Positions 26,781 through 36,825 of a DNA stretch of 57,572 nt are shown piece after piece. Each line of letters opens with the position of its first letter. Within the stretch, counting starts at the first letter, position 1. The DNA is taken from the NCBI GenBank assembly GCA_050117315.1, contig JASFMY010000028.1, positions 1-57,572 on the forward strand. Reading direction: 5' to 3'. Position numbers and translations under genes: made by a program. Origin of the DNA: JANQIV01 sp050117315 (GTDB lineage Bacteria > Bacteroidota > Ignavibacteria > Ignavibacteriales > Melioribacteraceae). The notes under the pieces were generated by a model. The model did no database searches. It was not told where the DNA came from and saw only the letters and a list, made by a program, of their open reading frames with translations.

Positions 26781-27995
26781 TGCAACTTCTTCTTCAAGCA
26801 TTCCTACTTCTTTGAGACTTTGTTTCATTCTTTCAAAGCTTTGTGTTATATCATTATCAAGCCCGACGGAAATTCTCACCAAACCTTCGCTTAACCCCAT
26901 TTCATTCTGTCCCTCTTTTGGAATTTCAGATGAAGTGCTATGCCCGGGTGAACTGAACAACGTCTTGAAAAATCCTAAACTAACAGCGAGATAACCGAAT
27001 TTATTTTCCTGCATTTTGCCCATCAACTTGTCAGCCATTTCGGTTGTTTCCGCATCAACAGCAAACATACCTCCGTAACCGAATCCTTCATTCATTAGCT
27101 CGTTCAGCAGTTCATGCTGCCTGTGTGACTTCAATCCCGGGTAGAAAACTTTGAAACCCAATTTCTCAAGATTTTCCGCTAGGTACATTGCATTTTTGCT
27201 GTGCTGTTTCATTCTAATGTGAAGAGAATGCAAGTTTTTCAATATGCTTGCGGCACGGTTGCTGTCAAGCACCGGACCCAGCAGCATAGTAGCACCTGAA
27301 GTTATGTCAGTTAGTTTATGAATAAATTCGTTGCTTCCGCAAATAGCACCGGCAACGCAGTCGCCTGTACCGTTTGCAAATTTTGTCAAACTGTAAACCA
27401 CAACATCAGCGCCAAGCCTTATCGGGGAAATAATCATCGGGCTGAAAGTATTATCAATTATCAAAGTTATGTTATGTTCTTTTGCTATCCTGCTCAACTC
27501 AGGTATATTAGCCACTTCCAATAACGGGTTACTAATTGATTCGGAATAAATTACTTTTGTTTTATCTGTAATCGCATTTCTTACAGCATCAAGGTCTGTA
27601 ATGTTTACAAATTTTGTAGTTACTCCGACTTTAGGAAAAAAATTTTTGAGCAATGCATAAGTGCCGCCGTAAATAGTCCTGCTTGCAACAACTTCATCAC
27701 CGCATCCGCATAATTGTAAAATGGAACAGCTTATTGCCGACATGCCGGAGGCTGTTACTATTGCCGATTCGCTGTCTTCCATTCTGGCTAAAGCATCGGA
27801 TAAGTATTTGTTTATAGGGTTCCAATGCCTTGAATATAAAAAGCATCCTTCTATTTCATGGTCAAAAAGTTCTTCCATTCTTTCGGGACTCAAAAATGTA
27901 AATGTTGATGAATCAGTAATAGAAGGATTTACTCCGCCGAATTCACCGAAAACCAAAAAGTCCTGCACGCTGCTGCCCGGATCAAATCTTTTCAT
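26775..27995 (-). CDS. PLP-dependent trans-sulfuration enzyme (methionine gamma-lyase/cystathionine gamma-synthase family)
   Basis: About 406 residues of the Cys/Met metabolism PLP family. YSRHWNPIN and ASGMSAIS bind the PLP phosphate, DNTFSP holds the cofactor ring, and the Schiff-base lysine lies in VYSLTKFANG. Family members interconvert homocysteine, cysteine and methionine or degrade methionine; the exact reaction cannot be fixed from sequence. ATG 27995 is favoured: a GGAGG sits 5 bases upstream, inside what would be codons 2-3 of the longer ORF starting 28007. It follows the Lrp gene closely and is probably its target. Confidence 0.85.
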   Translation of the reverse strand: MKRFDPGSSVQDFLVFGEFGGVNPSITDSSTFTFLSPERMEELFDHEIEGCFLYSRHWNPINKYLSDALARMEDSESAIVTASGMSAISCSILQLCGCGDEVVASRTIYGGTYALLKNFFPKVGVTTKFVNITDLDAVRNAITDKTKVIYSESISNPLLEVANIPELSRIAKEHNITLIIDNTFSPMIISPIRLGADVVVYSLTKFANGTGDCVAGAICGSNEFIHKLTDITSGATMLLGPVLDSNRAASILKNLHSLHIRMKQHSKNAMYLAENLEKLGFKVFYPGLKSHRQHELLNELMNEGFGYGGMFAVDAETTEMADKLMGKMQENKFGYLAVSLGFFKTLFSSPGHSTSSEIPKEGQNEMGLSEGLVRISVGLDNDITQSFERMKQSLKEVGMLEEEVAV

Positions 27996-28006
27996 ATCTA
28001 CCTCCA

Positions 28007-28483
28007 TTACTTATGGTTGTTTGAATTAATATTTAACTTAGTATCATATTTAACAGTTGATAAAATAAATGATGTTTTAATTTTGCTGACTCCTTTAATT
28101 TTAGTGAGTTTTGTCAGCATAAAATTTTCATAATCACGGATATCCTGAACTGCAACTTTTAATAAAAAGTCATGTTCTCCTGCTAAATGATAACACTCCA
28201 GCACTTCTTCAAGTTTATTAATTTCTTCGGTAAAAGAATCGATCGAAGGAATTTGATGGACTGCGAGTGAAACGGAAACCATTGCGAGGGTTCCTCTTCC
28301 CACTTTTTCAGGATTTATCAAAGCAACATATTTTCTAATAACACCTGTGTTTTCAAGTCTGCGCACCCTTTCAAGCATGCCTGGAGGAGAGATCCCCGCA
28401 TCGTTTGCTAATTGAGCGTTTGTGATTCTTGCATTAGTTTGGAGAGTATCCAATACCTTTTTATCAATCTCGTCAAATTTCAT
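28007..28483 (-). CDS. Lrp/AsnC family transcriptional regulator
   Basis: The 158-residue protein has an N-terminal AsnC-type helix-turn-helix (LDTLQTNARITNAQLANDAGIS, residues 11-32; recognition helix PPGMLERVRRLE) and a C-terminal RAM effector domain (about 68-145, AGEHDFLLKVAVQD). Such regulators sense amino acids. The gene directly precedes the trans-sulfuration enzyme on the same strand, so local control of sulfur amino-acid breakdown is the simplest reading. Confidence 0.9.
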   Translation of the reverse strand: MKFDEIDKKVLDTLQTNARITNAQLANDAGISPPGMLERVRRLENTGVIRKYVALINPEKVGRGTLAMVSVSLAVHQIPSIDSFTEEINKLEEVLECYHLAGEHDFLLKVAVQDIRDYENFMLTKLTKIKGVSKIKTSFILSTVKYDTKLNINSNNHK

Positions 28484-28925
28484 ATCAGTAATTAAGTTAT
28501 TTGTGATAATTGCGTGTAATATAAAGCGATATTAAGATTTAGTCAAATTATATTAATGGGATTGAGGAATTCATCTAATAAGATTAGGCATGCTGTTGGG
28601 GGTTTTATTAGTTTAGAATAAAAAAGCCGATAAATAATATATTGGTTCGGGACTGTAGAAACCCAAAATCTTGGGGATTCTGCTGAGAGAGAAACTTCGC
28701 CGTAAGAAAATGTTACTCCTTCGCTAAAGGTTGCCAGCCGTAACTTTAGTGATGGTTGGCTACGAAGAGATGACTCTCCTACGTTGATAAACAGCTTCGT
28801 AGAACAAGCCCTTCATAGTTAAAATAAATAACCAATTAGGAATGATTCTGCTAGGGTAAAAAAGAGTTTATTTAACTCTCTGGGATCTCGCAGGTTTTGT
28901 TGATTTGGAAGTGTGCACGACCTTA
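28484..28925. other. Intergenic region with fragmentary inverted repeats
   Basis: About 440 bp without a credible gene. It contains CTACGAAG at 28760-28767 pairing with CTTCGTAG at 28795-28802, and GC-richer patches (about 28725-28760) that stand out from the AT-rich background. Part of it must serve as the promoter region of the Lrp gene. The mosaic look suggests decayed repeat elements; I cannot name a family. Confidence 0.3.
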
Positions 28926-28964
28926 TAGAGAAACCCGAAATCTTCAAGATTTCGGGTTTCTCTA
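28926..28964 (-). terminator. Perfect 19-bp stem behind the GH13 lipoprotein gene
   Basis: TAGAGAAACCCGAAATCTT at 28926-28944 is the exact reverse complement of 28946-28964, with a single base between. It begins 4 bp past the stop codon of the minus-strand GH13 gene (28968). No long T-run follows, but position and strength fit a transcript end. Confidence 0.7.
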
Positions 28965-28967
28965 TTC

Positions 28968-30335
28968 CTACCTATAAAAAACTTTATACCCCCAGGCTTC
29001 AAGCTCAGTACCAAACTCACTTTCAACATTTAATTCGTTATCGTTGAAAAGCTGTTTATAACTTCCTTTGATTTTGGAATCATTGATAACAACCTGTGTT
29101 GCTTCAGGCGACAAATTAAATACGGCGAAAATTTTATTATCCTCTTTTTCTCTTACAAATGCAAAAATAGAATTATCTTTGTTTGTATTTATTCTTTCTA
29201 GCTGTCCGCCGTAAGAACCGTTCCACAAAGCTTTGTTTTCTTTCTTTAGTTGAAAAAGTGCTGTGTATACTTCTCTTAACTTATGCTCTTTCCATTTTAT
29301 TTCATCTTTTTCAAAGAAGGCCAATGCTTTGTCTAAACCGGCTTCCTGGGCGCTGTAAACAAGCGGCATTCCTTCTACCACGTTTGTCAGCACTGCAAAC
29401 GTTTCAACCGCATCGCCAAGTCTTTCAAATACAGTTCCGTTCCATGAGTTTTCATCGTGATTAGTTGTGAAAGTCATTCTAAAATCATTTTGGTTATAAA
29501 GTGAGTCTTCGTTTTTTATATGGTTGTCTAAAGCCGAAACGTCTTTTTCACCTTTTGCGATTGCATTTATTATATCTTTTAGCTGCCAGTTATAAGTCAT
29601 ATCAAAACCGTTTTCATGCAGTTCCGGTTCGTAGGCTTCGGCAAGCATAAACACCGGTTTTATTGAATCAAGTTTTGGTCTTAACTGTTTCCAGTATTCC
29701 AAAGGAACCATTGCTGCAACGTCGCATCTGTAGCCGTCTATATCAAATTCACGAACCCAGTATTCCATAGCATCATTCATTGCATTCCATAATTCTTTGT
29801 TATCGTAATTTAGATCGATTACGTCAGACCAATCCGGAACAGGCGGATAAAAATTTCCAAGCGAATCTTTACTGAAAAATTCCGGGTTGGTTTCAGTCCA
29901 GACATTATCCCATGATGTATGGTTAGCCACCCAGTCAATAATAATGTACATACCCATATCGTGAACTTTGTTAACAAACGATCTTAAATCTTCTTCTGTA
30001 CCAAATTCGGGATTGATTGCTTTGTAATCTTTCACTGAATAATAGCTCCCCTTTGTACCTTTTCTATTCAGCTCACCAATGGGATGAATAGGCATTAACC
30101 ATAAAATATCAACTCCCATATTTTTTAGTTTGGGAAGATGTTCTTCGAATGCTTTTAATGTTCCTTCCGGTGTGTACTGGCGTATGTTTACTTCATAGAT
30201 TGTTGCGTTTTTTGTCCAGTCCAAATTAGCAGAAGTATCGGTAACCTGAACTTCTCCAACCGAATTTTGACATCCGATAAAAGCAAATAAAATTACAAGT
30301 GTGATAAAGCTAATAAAGCGAAATTTTGATTTCAT
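28968..30335 (-). CDS. GH13 alpha-amylase family lipoprotein
   Basis: The 455-residue protein has a lipoprotein signal peptide ending in the lipobox FIGC (Cys about residue 22). A compact GH13 catalytic barrel follows, starting ATIYEVNIRQYTPEG. Catalytic elements are visible: nucleophile in DGYRCDVAAMVP, acid/base in MLAEAYEPE and transition-state Asp in TTNHDENSW; a short C-terminal beta domain ends the protein. It would be tethered to a membrane on the periplasmic or outer side and hydrolyse alpha-glucans. With the enzyme at 24086 it suggests starch or glycogen use. Confidence 0.9.
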   Translation of the reverse strand: MKSKFRFISFITLVILFAFIGCQNSVGEVQVTDTSANLDWTKNATIYEVNIRQYTPEGTLKAFEEHLPKLKNMGVDILWLMPIHPIGELNRKGTKGSYYSVKDYKAINPEFGTEEDLRSFVNKVHDMGMYIIIDWVANHTSWDNVWTETNPEFFSKDSLGNFYPPVPDWSDVIDLNYDNKELWNAMNDAMEYWVREFDIDGYRCDVAAMVPLEYWKQLRPKLDSIKPVFMLAEAYEPELHENGFDMTYNWQLKDIINAIAKGEKDVSALDNHIKNEDSLYNQNDFRMTFTTNHDENSWNGTVFERLGDAVETFAVLTNVVEGMPLVYSAQEAGLDKALAFFEKDEIKWKEHKLREVYTALFQLKKENKALWNGSYGGQLERINTNKDNSIFAFVREKEDNKIFAVFNLSPEATQVVINDSKIKGSYKQLFNDNELNVESEFGTELEAWGYKVFYR

Positions 30336-30572
30336 TTTTTACCTTTCGATTGTAATACAAATAAGAAGCTGTTTATAATAAAATAATTTCTTATATAAGT
30401 AATTTTATCAATATTTTGTACTACCTATTTTCGCAGTTAATGTCATCCGGTTTTCAGCGGGGTATAATCCGGAATCCTAAGTAATAAATTTCTGATCCCG
30501 GCTTGTCGGAAGAGAATGACAATGTAAAAGATTTTATAACAATAGTGATATTAGTACGTAATATTTCAAATT

Positions 30573-31703
30573 ATGAAAAAGTTTTCTTTAGACTCAACAA
30601 CCCGGTTTTTTATTTCAGCCATAGGATTAGTAGTAATTTTTATGGTTTTGAGGGAATTGCAGTATATTTTCATCCCTTTGGTTATTGCTTACTTTTTGTT
30701 TTTTGCTTTTGAACCCTTAAATAAATTGCTTCGGAAGTATAAAATACCCTCCGGCATTACTGTTTTAATTGATCTCATCCTGATACTTGGGGTCATTTAC
30801 GGGTTCTCCAGAGTAATCTTTGATCAATTCAGTAAGTTTGGTGCGCAGCTTCCTATTTATGAACAAAAGCTTAATAATATTGTGAGAAACACTTCTTTTA
30901 AGCTTGGAATTAAAGATGTGTTTTTTACTCAGTTTGAACTGGACAGCATTCTCTCAAGAATAGATTACGGCGGACTTGCCGGGGATTTTTTCACAACAAC
31001 TGTTTCTCTTTTCGCTACGGTTTTTTTCGTGATATTCTTTTTTATATTTATAAGCAGCGGGCATAATAAAGTAATCGATGCATTCAAAAACAGGTTTGTT
31101 GAGAAAAATATAAAAAAAATAAAGAAGAAAATTAAAAAAGATTCTTCCCAGGAATTATTCGATAATGAATCGGGAAATGATATTGAAGAATTTTATCATC
31201 ACAAGGAAGAGGTGGTTGAAAACACTTTTAGAAGCATTACCGGTCAAATTCAAAAATATGTCTCAACAAAATTTTATATAAGTATCATAGCGGGTGTTGT
31301 AATCGGTTCTATACTTTGGCTCTTTAACATTGATTTTGTGATAGTATGGGCAGTGTTTGCTATCCTGTTCAATTACATTCCAAACTTAGGATCGATTGTG
31401 GTAGTTGGGCTGCCAAGTTTAATGGCATTGATTCAATACGAATCCTTTAGTTATGCGTTTTTGATTTTGGTAGTATTAATTGTTGCAATAAATATTATCG
31501 GCAATTACCTGGAACCGAAAATCTTTGGGGATAATCTTGGGCTTAACCCGCTTGTTATTTTGTTTTCATTGCTGCTTTGGGGTTACATTTGGGGAATTGT
31601 CGGAATGTTTCTATCGGTTCCGTTAACAGCTGTAATTAAAATTATTATCTCCAACTCCAGTTCAAAGAACTTAAAATTTATAACTCACTTGATGGATTAC
31701 TGA
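30573..31703 (+). CDS. AI-2E family transporter (PerM-like permease)
   Basis: The 376-residue protein has seven to eight hydrophobic segments in the AI-2E/PF01594 pattern. It contains FNYIPNLGSIVVVGLPS (about residues 265-281) and NYLEPKIFGDNLGLNPLVI (about 312-330), the best conserved family blocks. An unusually long charged loop (about 165-225, rich in Lys then Asp/Glu and His) interrupts the middle and probably faces the cytoplasm. Members export autoinducer-like molecules or act as ion/osmolyte antiporters; the substrate is unknown. Confidence 0.85.
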   Translation: MKKFSLDSTTRFFISAIGLVVIFMVLRELQYIFIPLVIAYFLFFAFEPLNKLLRKYKIPSGITVLIDLILILGVIYGFSRVIFDQFSKFGAQLPIYEQKLNNIVRNTSFKLGIKDVFFTQFELDSILSRIDYGGLAGDFFTTTVSLFATVFFVIFFFIFISSGHNKVIDAFKNRFVEKNIKKIKKKIKKDSSQELFDNESGNDIEEFYHHKEEVVENTFRSITGQIQKYVSTKFYISIIAGVVIGSILWLFNIDFVIVWAVFAILFNYIPNLGSIVVVGLPSLMALIQYESFSYAFLILVVLIVAINIIGNYLEPKIFGDNLGLNPLVILFSLLLWGYIWGIVGMFLSVPLTAVIKIIISNSSSKNLKFITHLMDY

Positions 31704-31721
31704 CTTAACTGCTCTCAAGCC

Positions 31722-33152
31722 TTATGGCTTTCTAATCAAGTTCACTTCTTCGAGACAGAATATTTTTAAAAACCGTTTACTTTTTATTTCATACAAAAAT
31801 AATATGATAACAGGAACATGCTGGATAAACGCAAAATATTCCCAGAAGTAATTGAGTATATATAAGGGTAAAAGCGCAGGATACAGAAGTAACGATACTT
31901 TTGGTCTGAAAACAAGAAAAGGCACCATCCATGTATAATACAATACCACGGAAACTGCGTAGGGCTTATTAAAAACATAATTGATATGATAAGCAAAAAT
32001 TTTTCAAAATAGCTTTCGTGATTTTGGGTTTTCTTTTTTATAATGAAGATTATTATTACCAAAAAAGTCGAAATTAATATCCAGCGTGCTACGCAAGAAG
32101 TACAGTGAATATCGGCAATATCTAATAACTTCACCTGTTTAACAAGCCAGTGCAGGCTTCTGAAGAATGCCTCGTTGTTATACCATCTGCCGGCATAAAT
32201 AACAAATCCTAAACTTTTATCAATTTTTGTTATTATTACCGGGATAAACGATACTAATGAAATTGAAAGAAAAACAAAAATGTTTTTAGTGAATTCTTTT
32301 TTATTCTTCCAAAGATTCCATAAAATAACAGGTAGAAAAGCCGCCGGCCATATTTTGAAACCTGCTGCAACTGCTAAAAAAATAGTTGAAAACAGATATC
32401 TCTTTCTTAAAAAATATTTTAATGATAAAAGGGAAAACGGCAGCGTTAAAATATCCATGTGTGCAGAACTAAAAAATTCATGAACTACGATTGGATTAAG
32501 CCAGTATATTGCAAGAAAGATCAATGGCTTTTTGTATTCCTTTAATAATGAATAAATGAGAAACAATACCCACAAGTCGAACAAAAACATAACTATTTTC
32601 CAACCCCAGATTTTCCAGGGAAAAAGCATGTAGGAAAAAGCGAAAACCAATTGAGCCAATGGAGGATAAATTGTTCGAATATGAGGGTGGTTTATTTTCT
32701 TAACAATTCCGCCGGATTCTTCTGCAAGCTTATGAAGTAAGTCTGGTGTGTCTTCATTTTGTATTTCCTTAAAGGAGCGTGTTCATATGGATTTATACCG
32801 TTTGCTGTTACTGCGCCGTCCCATAAATATCTATAAAAGTCGTCTTCAAGTACCGGGAAGGTTGGAGTTAAAATTATTCTAACAACCAAACCGAAGATAA
32901 TAATTGCCGGTAACCACTTCTTCTTGTTTTGCAATTTTATGAGCAAAAATGAAAAAATTTTAAAAAATAGTCCCAGTAATATTCTAAAAAAACAACCTCG
33001 AAATAAATTTCTTTTGAGCTAACATCATTTAGTAGCAGGTCATTATCGAATTTATAAATAAAGGCTGAGTAGACCATAAGGGCAAATAAAAACCCCCCTG
33101 CAAGAACAAATTTAAATTTATGGCTGAATGAATCAATAAGGGTCATTGGCAA
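31722..33152 (-). pseudogene. GT-C type (DUF2029-like) mannosyl/glycosyltransferase with three frameshifts
   Basis: Four overlapping open segments on the minus strand join into one polytopic membrane protein of about 475 residues. It contains LEDDFYRYLWDG and NGINPYEHAP (first luminal loop, catalytic Asp pair), then IYPPLAQL and many hydrophobic helices, as in polyprenol-phosphate-dependent mannosyltransferases. Frame breaks fall at about 32945-32949 (A5 run on plus), 32757-32760 (T4 run) and about 31931-31947. Each is cured by one extra base. It is decayed or mis-assembled; there is no in-frame nonsense codon beyond those created by the shifts. Confidence 0.75.
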
Positions 33153-33353
33153 AGAGTGTTTTTAATAACTGAATAATAATTTTTTTTAATGAAAATTTAT
33201 AAAACCCAACTGAATATTTTTTAATTACCATTAAAGCTGAATTGTATGTGATTTCCGACTCAAAAAATTTCCCGGTCAATTTTAATAATGATTTAACTTG
33301 TTTTTTTTATTATATTTAACGCATTAAGAAAAATGTAATTAAAAAATAAAAAA

Positions 33354-33800
33354 AAGAAGAGCCGTTGATTTTTCAAGCTGGGCAATTGCTGCTCAACATA
33401 TTCAAAAGAGAGTAGAGGAAAGTCCGAACTCCAAAGAACAGGATGCCGGGTAACACCCGGGGGGTCTATTATAATGGTAGATTCACGGAAAGTGCCACAG
33501 AAATATACCGCCCCCGTTTTAGCGGGAGCAAGGGTGAAAAGGCAGGGTAAGAGCCTACCGCTACGGTAGTAATACCGTAGGTCCATTAGTGAGTCCCGGC
33601 TTGCCGGGATCAAGGCAAACCCCATCCGGAGCAAGGTCAAGTAAAAAGGATTCTATTTTATAGACAGGGTTGTTCGCTCTGAATATCCTTTGGGTAGACC
33701 GCAAAAGTTCAATAGTAATATTGAGCTTAGATAAATAATTGCCTTCCCTATGGGGAAACAAAATTCGGCTTATAGGCTTGAACAATTGAAGGCTCTTCTT
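33354..33800 (+). ncRNA. rnpB: RNase P RNA (bacterial type A)
   Basis: Conserved RNase P cores appear in order: GAGGAAAGTCCGAACTCC (33415-33432), ACAGAAATATACCGCC (33497-33512), a GGTAAGAGCCTACCGC tRNA 3'-end-binding region near 33545-33560, AAACCCCATCCGGAGCAAG (about 33617-33635) and ACAAAATTCGGCTTAT (33758-33773) closing P4. The ends AAGAAGAGCC (33354-33363) and GGCTCTTCTT (33791-33800) form a perfect 10-bp P1 helix, which fixes the borders. The RNA is about 447 nt, somewhat long for type A. The 200 bp before it should contain its promoter. It ends 13 nt before recJ. Confidence 0.95.
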
Positions 33801-33813
33801 CCAGAAAAAAAAG

Positions 33814-35529
33814 ATGATAGAGAAAAACTGGAAGATCAAAGAAGAAGCAGACCACAATAGTGTTCTTGCTTTGGCAGACAGTCTCAACATCCCGAATGTT
33901 TTAGCTAACCTTTTAATACAACGCAGTGTAACTAATTTTTTTGAAGCCAAAACTTATTTCCGTCCTGCGCTTGAATCCTTGCACGATCCGTTTTTGATGA
34001 ATGGAATGGAAGAAGCATCAATTAGAGTAATAAATGCAATAACAAGTAATGAAACAATATGTGTGTACGGCGATTACGACGTTGACGGCACATGTTCATC
34101 TGCATTAATGTATTTGTTCCTCAAAGAGCTCGGTTCCGATGTAATTGTGTACATTCCAAACAGGTTGTCTGACGGTTACGGAATTTCACTTGAAAGCATT
34201 GATTACCTGGCGGAACAGGGAGTTAATCTCATAATATCGGTTGACTGCGGAATAACTGCTGTTGAAGAAATAGCACATGCTAAAAACCTTGGGATAGACA
34301 CAGTAATTTGCGACCATCACCAGCCTAAAGAAGAGCTCCCCGACGCTTATGCTGTACTCGATCCGCTTAAGCCCGGCTGTAATTACCCGTTTAAATATTT
34401 GTCTGGTGCTGGAGTTGCGTTTAAACTTGCAAGAGCAATTGGCGATAGGATAGGCAAAAAAGATATGGCCTTGGAGTATCTTGATTTGGTTGCCCTCGCA
34501 GGAGCTGCAGACATAGTTCCACTTCTGGATGAGAATAGGATACTTGTAAGGCAGGGGCTGGAGTTGATAAATGAAAACCCCCGCCCGGGAATTTTGGCTT
34601 TAATAAAATCGGCAAAATTAGAGCCCGGCAAATTGTCGGCAGGAAGAATAGTTTTTACTTTAGCACCGAGAATTAATGCAGTCGGCAGGCTTGGTGATGC
34701 CCTTCGTGCAGTTGAATTATTCACAACCAAAGACCATGATAAGGCGACTGAATTAGCCCAAATTCTTGAAGAGGAAAACGGCGAAAGAAGAAAGATTGAT
34801 GAAATGACGTTCTCTCATGCCGTCCAATTAGTTGAAAGCAGGGAGAATTTTCAAGAAGAAAGGGGCATAGTTCTGCACAATGATAACTGGCATCCGGGTG
34901 TAATAGGTATTGTAGCTTCGCGATTAGTTGAAAAGTATTATAAACCTTCAGTAATGTTGACAACAATCGACGGAGTTGCAAAAGGATCGGCAAGAAGCGT
35001 TACCGGGTTTAATATTTATGAGTCATTGGAAAAATGCGAGGACTTGCTTCTGCAGTTCGGCGGACACCAGGCAGCAGCAGGGTTGGCTATTGAAATAGAC
35101 AAAGTTGATGAATTCAGGGATAAGTTTAACGAACTCCTTTCGGAAAGAATAGATGAGAGTCTCACAATTCCTGAAATTACTATAGATACAAAAATTCATT
35201 TATCGGAGATAACCCCAAAGTTTATAAGGATACTCGATCAATTTGCACCGTTCGGCCCGGGTAACTTAAGACCTGTATTTTTGGCTGAGAATGTATCTTT
35301 AGGATCATTCCCGAGAATTGTCGGTACTAATCACCTTGTAGCAAGTTTTAAACAAAACGGGAACGGGAAAGTATTCGATTCAATCGGTTTTAATATGGGT
35401 TCGTTTATTAATCAAATTGAAAATAACGGAAATTTGGCAGATATTGTATTCACAATTGAAAAAATTGTTAAGGAAGGCAGAACCTATCCGCAACTTCGCT
35501 TAAAGGATATGAAAATTAAAAATAAATAA
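33814..35529 (+). CDS. recJ: Single-stranded-DNA-specific exonuclease RecJ
   Basis: The 571-residue protein of the DHH superfamily has motif I VYGDYDVDGTCSSAL (about residues 83-97), the DHH motif VICDHHQP (about 165-172), a DHHA1 domain with FGGHQAAAG (about 418-426) and a C-terminal OB-like domain. It degrades ssDNA 5' to 3' in mismatch repair and RecF recombination. The gene starts 13 nt after the 3' end of rnpB and precedes yebC-ruvC-ruvA, making a recombination operon. All metal ligands appear present. Confidence 0.95.
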   Translation: MIEKNWKIKEEADHNSVLALADSLNIPNVLANLLIQRSVTNFFEAKTYFRPALESLHDPFLMNGMEEASIRVINAITSNETICVYGDYDVDGTCSSALMYLFLKELGSDVIVYIPNRLSDGYGISLESIDYLAEQGVNLIISVDCGITAVEEIAHAKNLGIDTVICDHHQPKEELPDAYAVLDPLKPGCNYPFKYLSGAGVAFKLARAIGDRIGKKDMALEYLDLVALAGAADIVPLLDENRILVRQGLELINENPRPGILALIKSAKLEPGKLSAGRIVFTLAPRINAVGRLGDALRAVELFTTKDHDKATELAQILEEENGERRKIDEMTFSHAVQLVESRENFQEERGIVLHNDNWHPGVIGIVASRLVEKYYKPSVMLTTIDGVAKGSARSVTGFNIYESLEKCEDLLLQFGGHQAAAGLAIEIDKVDEFRDKFNELLSERIDESLTIPEITIDTKIHLSEITPKFIRILDQFAPFGPGNLRPVFLAENVSLGSFPRIVGTNHLVASFKQNGNGKVFDSIGFNMGSFINQIENNGNLADIVFTIEKIVKEGRTYPQLRLKDMKIKNK

Positions 35530-35539
35530 GGATACACCT

Positions 35540-36268
35540 ATGTCTGGTCACTCAAAATGGTCAACAATTAAAAGAAAAAAAGCTGCAGTAGATGCAAAAA
35601 GAGGAAAGATATTTACCAAAATAATAAAAGAAATTACAGTTGCCGCAAAAATAGGCGGCGGAGAAATTGAAACAAACCCGCGGTTGAGATTAGCTGTGGA
35701 TAATGCTAAGTCGGTAAACATGCCCCAGGACAACATTGACAGGGCAATTAAAAAAGCAACCGGGGAACTTGAAGGCGTCAGTTATTCCGAATTAACATAC
35801 GAAGGATACGGCCCGTCCGGTATTGCATTTTTAGTTGAAAGCTTAACGGACAATAAAAATAGAACAGTCGCAGAAGTAAGACATTTGTTCAGTAAATACA
35901 ACGGCAGCTTGGGTGAAAACGGTTCTGTCGCTTGGATGTTTGATAGAAAAGGCGTAATTGTTTTGCCGAAGCAGGGTAAAGAAGAAGACGATATTATGGA
36001 AATTGTTATTGATGCCGGAGCAGACGATCTTCAAACAGAGGAAGAGTTTTTTCAAATAACAACTGCAATCGAATCTTTTGAAACAGTTAGAAAGGCTTTA
36101 GTTGAAAACGGGCTTGAGGTTGAAAACGCATCGCTGCAGTGGATTTCGAAAAACGATACTAAAGTTGAAGGCGAGGACGCAGAAAAAGTAATGAAATTAA
36201 TTGACGCTCTAGAAGACAATGATGACGTCCAAAACGTTTACACCAACGCTGATTTTGTCGATATGTAA
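35540..36268 (+). CDS. yebC: YebC/PmpR family protein
   Basis: The 242-residue protein shows the full family pattern from MSGHSKWSTIKRKKAA through GRIFTKI-like KRGKIFTKIIKEI, NPRLRLAVDNAK and MPQDNIDRAIKKA to the C-terminal YTNADF. YebC proteins act as DNA-binding regulators, and recent work on family members links them to relief of ribosome stalling. It lies 10 bp after recJ and 9 bp before ruvC, the frequent yebC-ruvC arrangement. Confidence 0.95.
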   Translation: MSGHSKWSTIKRKKAAVDAKRGKIFTKIIKEITVAAKIGGGEIETNPRLRLAVDNAKSVNMPQDNIDRAIKKATGELEGVSYSELTYEGYGPSGIAFLVESLTDNKNRTVAEVRHLFSKYNGSLGENGSVAWMFDRKGVIVLPKQGKEEDDIMEIVIDAGADDLQTEEEFFQITTAIESFETVRKALVENGLEVENASLQWISKNDTKVEGEDAEKVMKLIDALEDNDDVQNVYTNADFVDM

Positions 36269-36277
36269 TAATAAAAT

Positions 36278-36811
36278 ATGATAATTTTTGGAGTGGATCC
36301 CGGAACCGTTAACACAGGTTACGGGATCATAAAATATGATAAAAACGAATTTCACCACATAACTTCCGGCTTGATAAAACCCAACCCAAAATTTGACTTA
36401 CCCGCAAAATTAGAACATATTTACAATAAACTTTACGATTTGCTGAAAAAGAATAAACCTGAGTCTTTTGTAATTGAAACAGCATTTTACGGTAAGAATA
36501 TTCAATCGGCTTTGAAGATTGGTTACGTGCGCGGTGTTTCATTATTGGCAGCTATTCACAACAATGTTGAAACAAACGAGTATTCGCCGAGGGAAATAAA
36601 GAAATCCGTTACGGGAAACGGGGCCGGCTCAAAAGAGCAAGTTAGATTTATGGTGAAAAAACTATTGTATCTGAAAAAAGAAATGAAATATGACGAAAGC
36701 GATGCGCTGGCAATTGCAATCTGTCATGCGCTTAAAACAAAATCACTTTCAAACAAAAGCTCAAGCTGGAAAGAATTTATAAAAGCTAATCCGGATAAGG
36801 TTATTTCATAA
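36278..36811 (+). CDS. ruvC: Holliday junction resolvase RuvC
   Basis: The 177-residue protein has the RNase H-like catalytic set: Asp in IFGVDPGTVNTGYG (residue 7), Glu in FVIETAFYG (about 69) and the Asp pair in YDESDALAIAICH (about 140-145). It cuts Holliday junctions held by RuvAB. The ORF is slightly longer than E. coli RuvC through a short C-terminal tail. It is followed 14 bp later by ruvA; ruvB is not in this window. Confidence 0.95.
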   Translation: MIIFGVDPGTVNTGYGIIKYDKNEFHHITSGLIKPNPKFDLPAKLEHIYNKLYDLLKKNKPESFVIETAFYGKNIQSALKIGYVRGVSLLAAIHNNVETNEYSPREIKKSVTGNGAGSKEQVRFMVKKLLYLKKEMKYDESDALAIAICHALKTKSLSNKSSSWKEFIKANPDKVIS

Positions 36812-36825
36812 AATTAGAAAAACAA

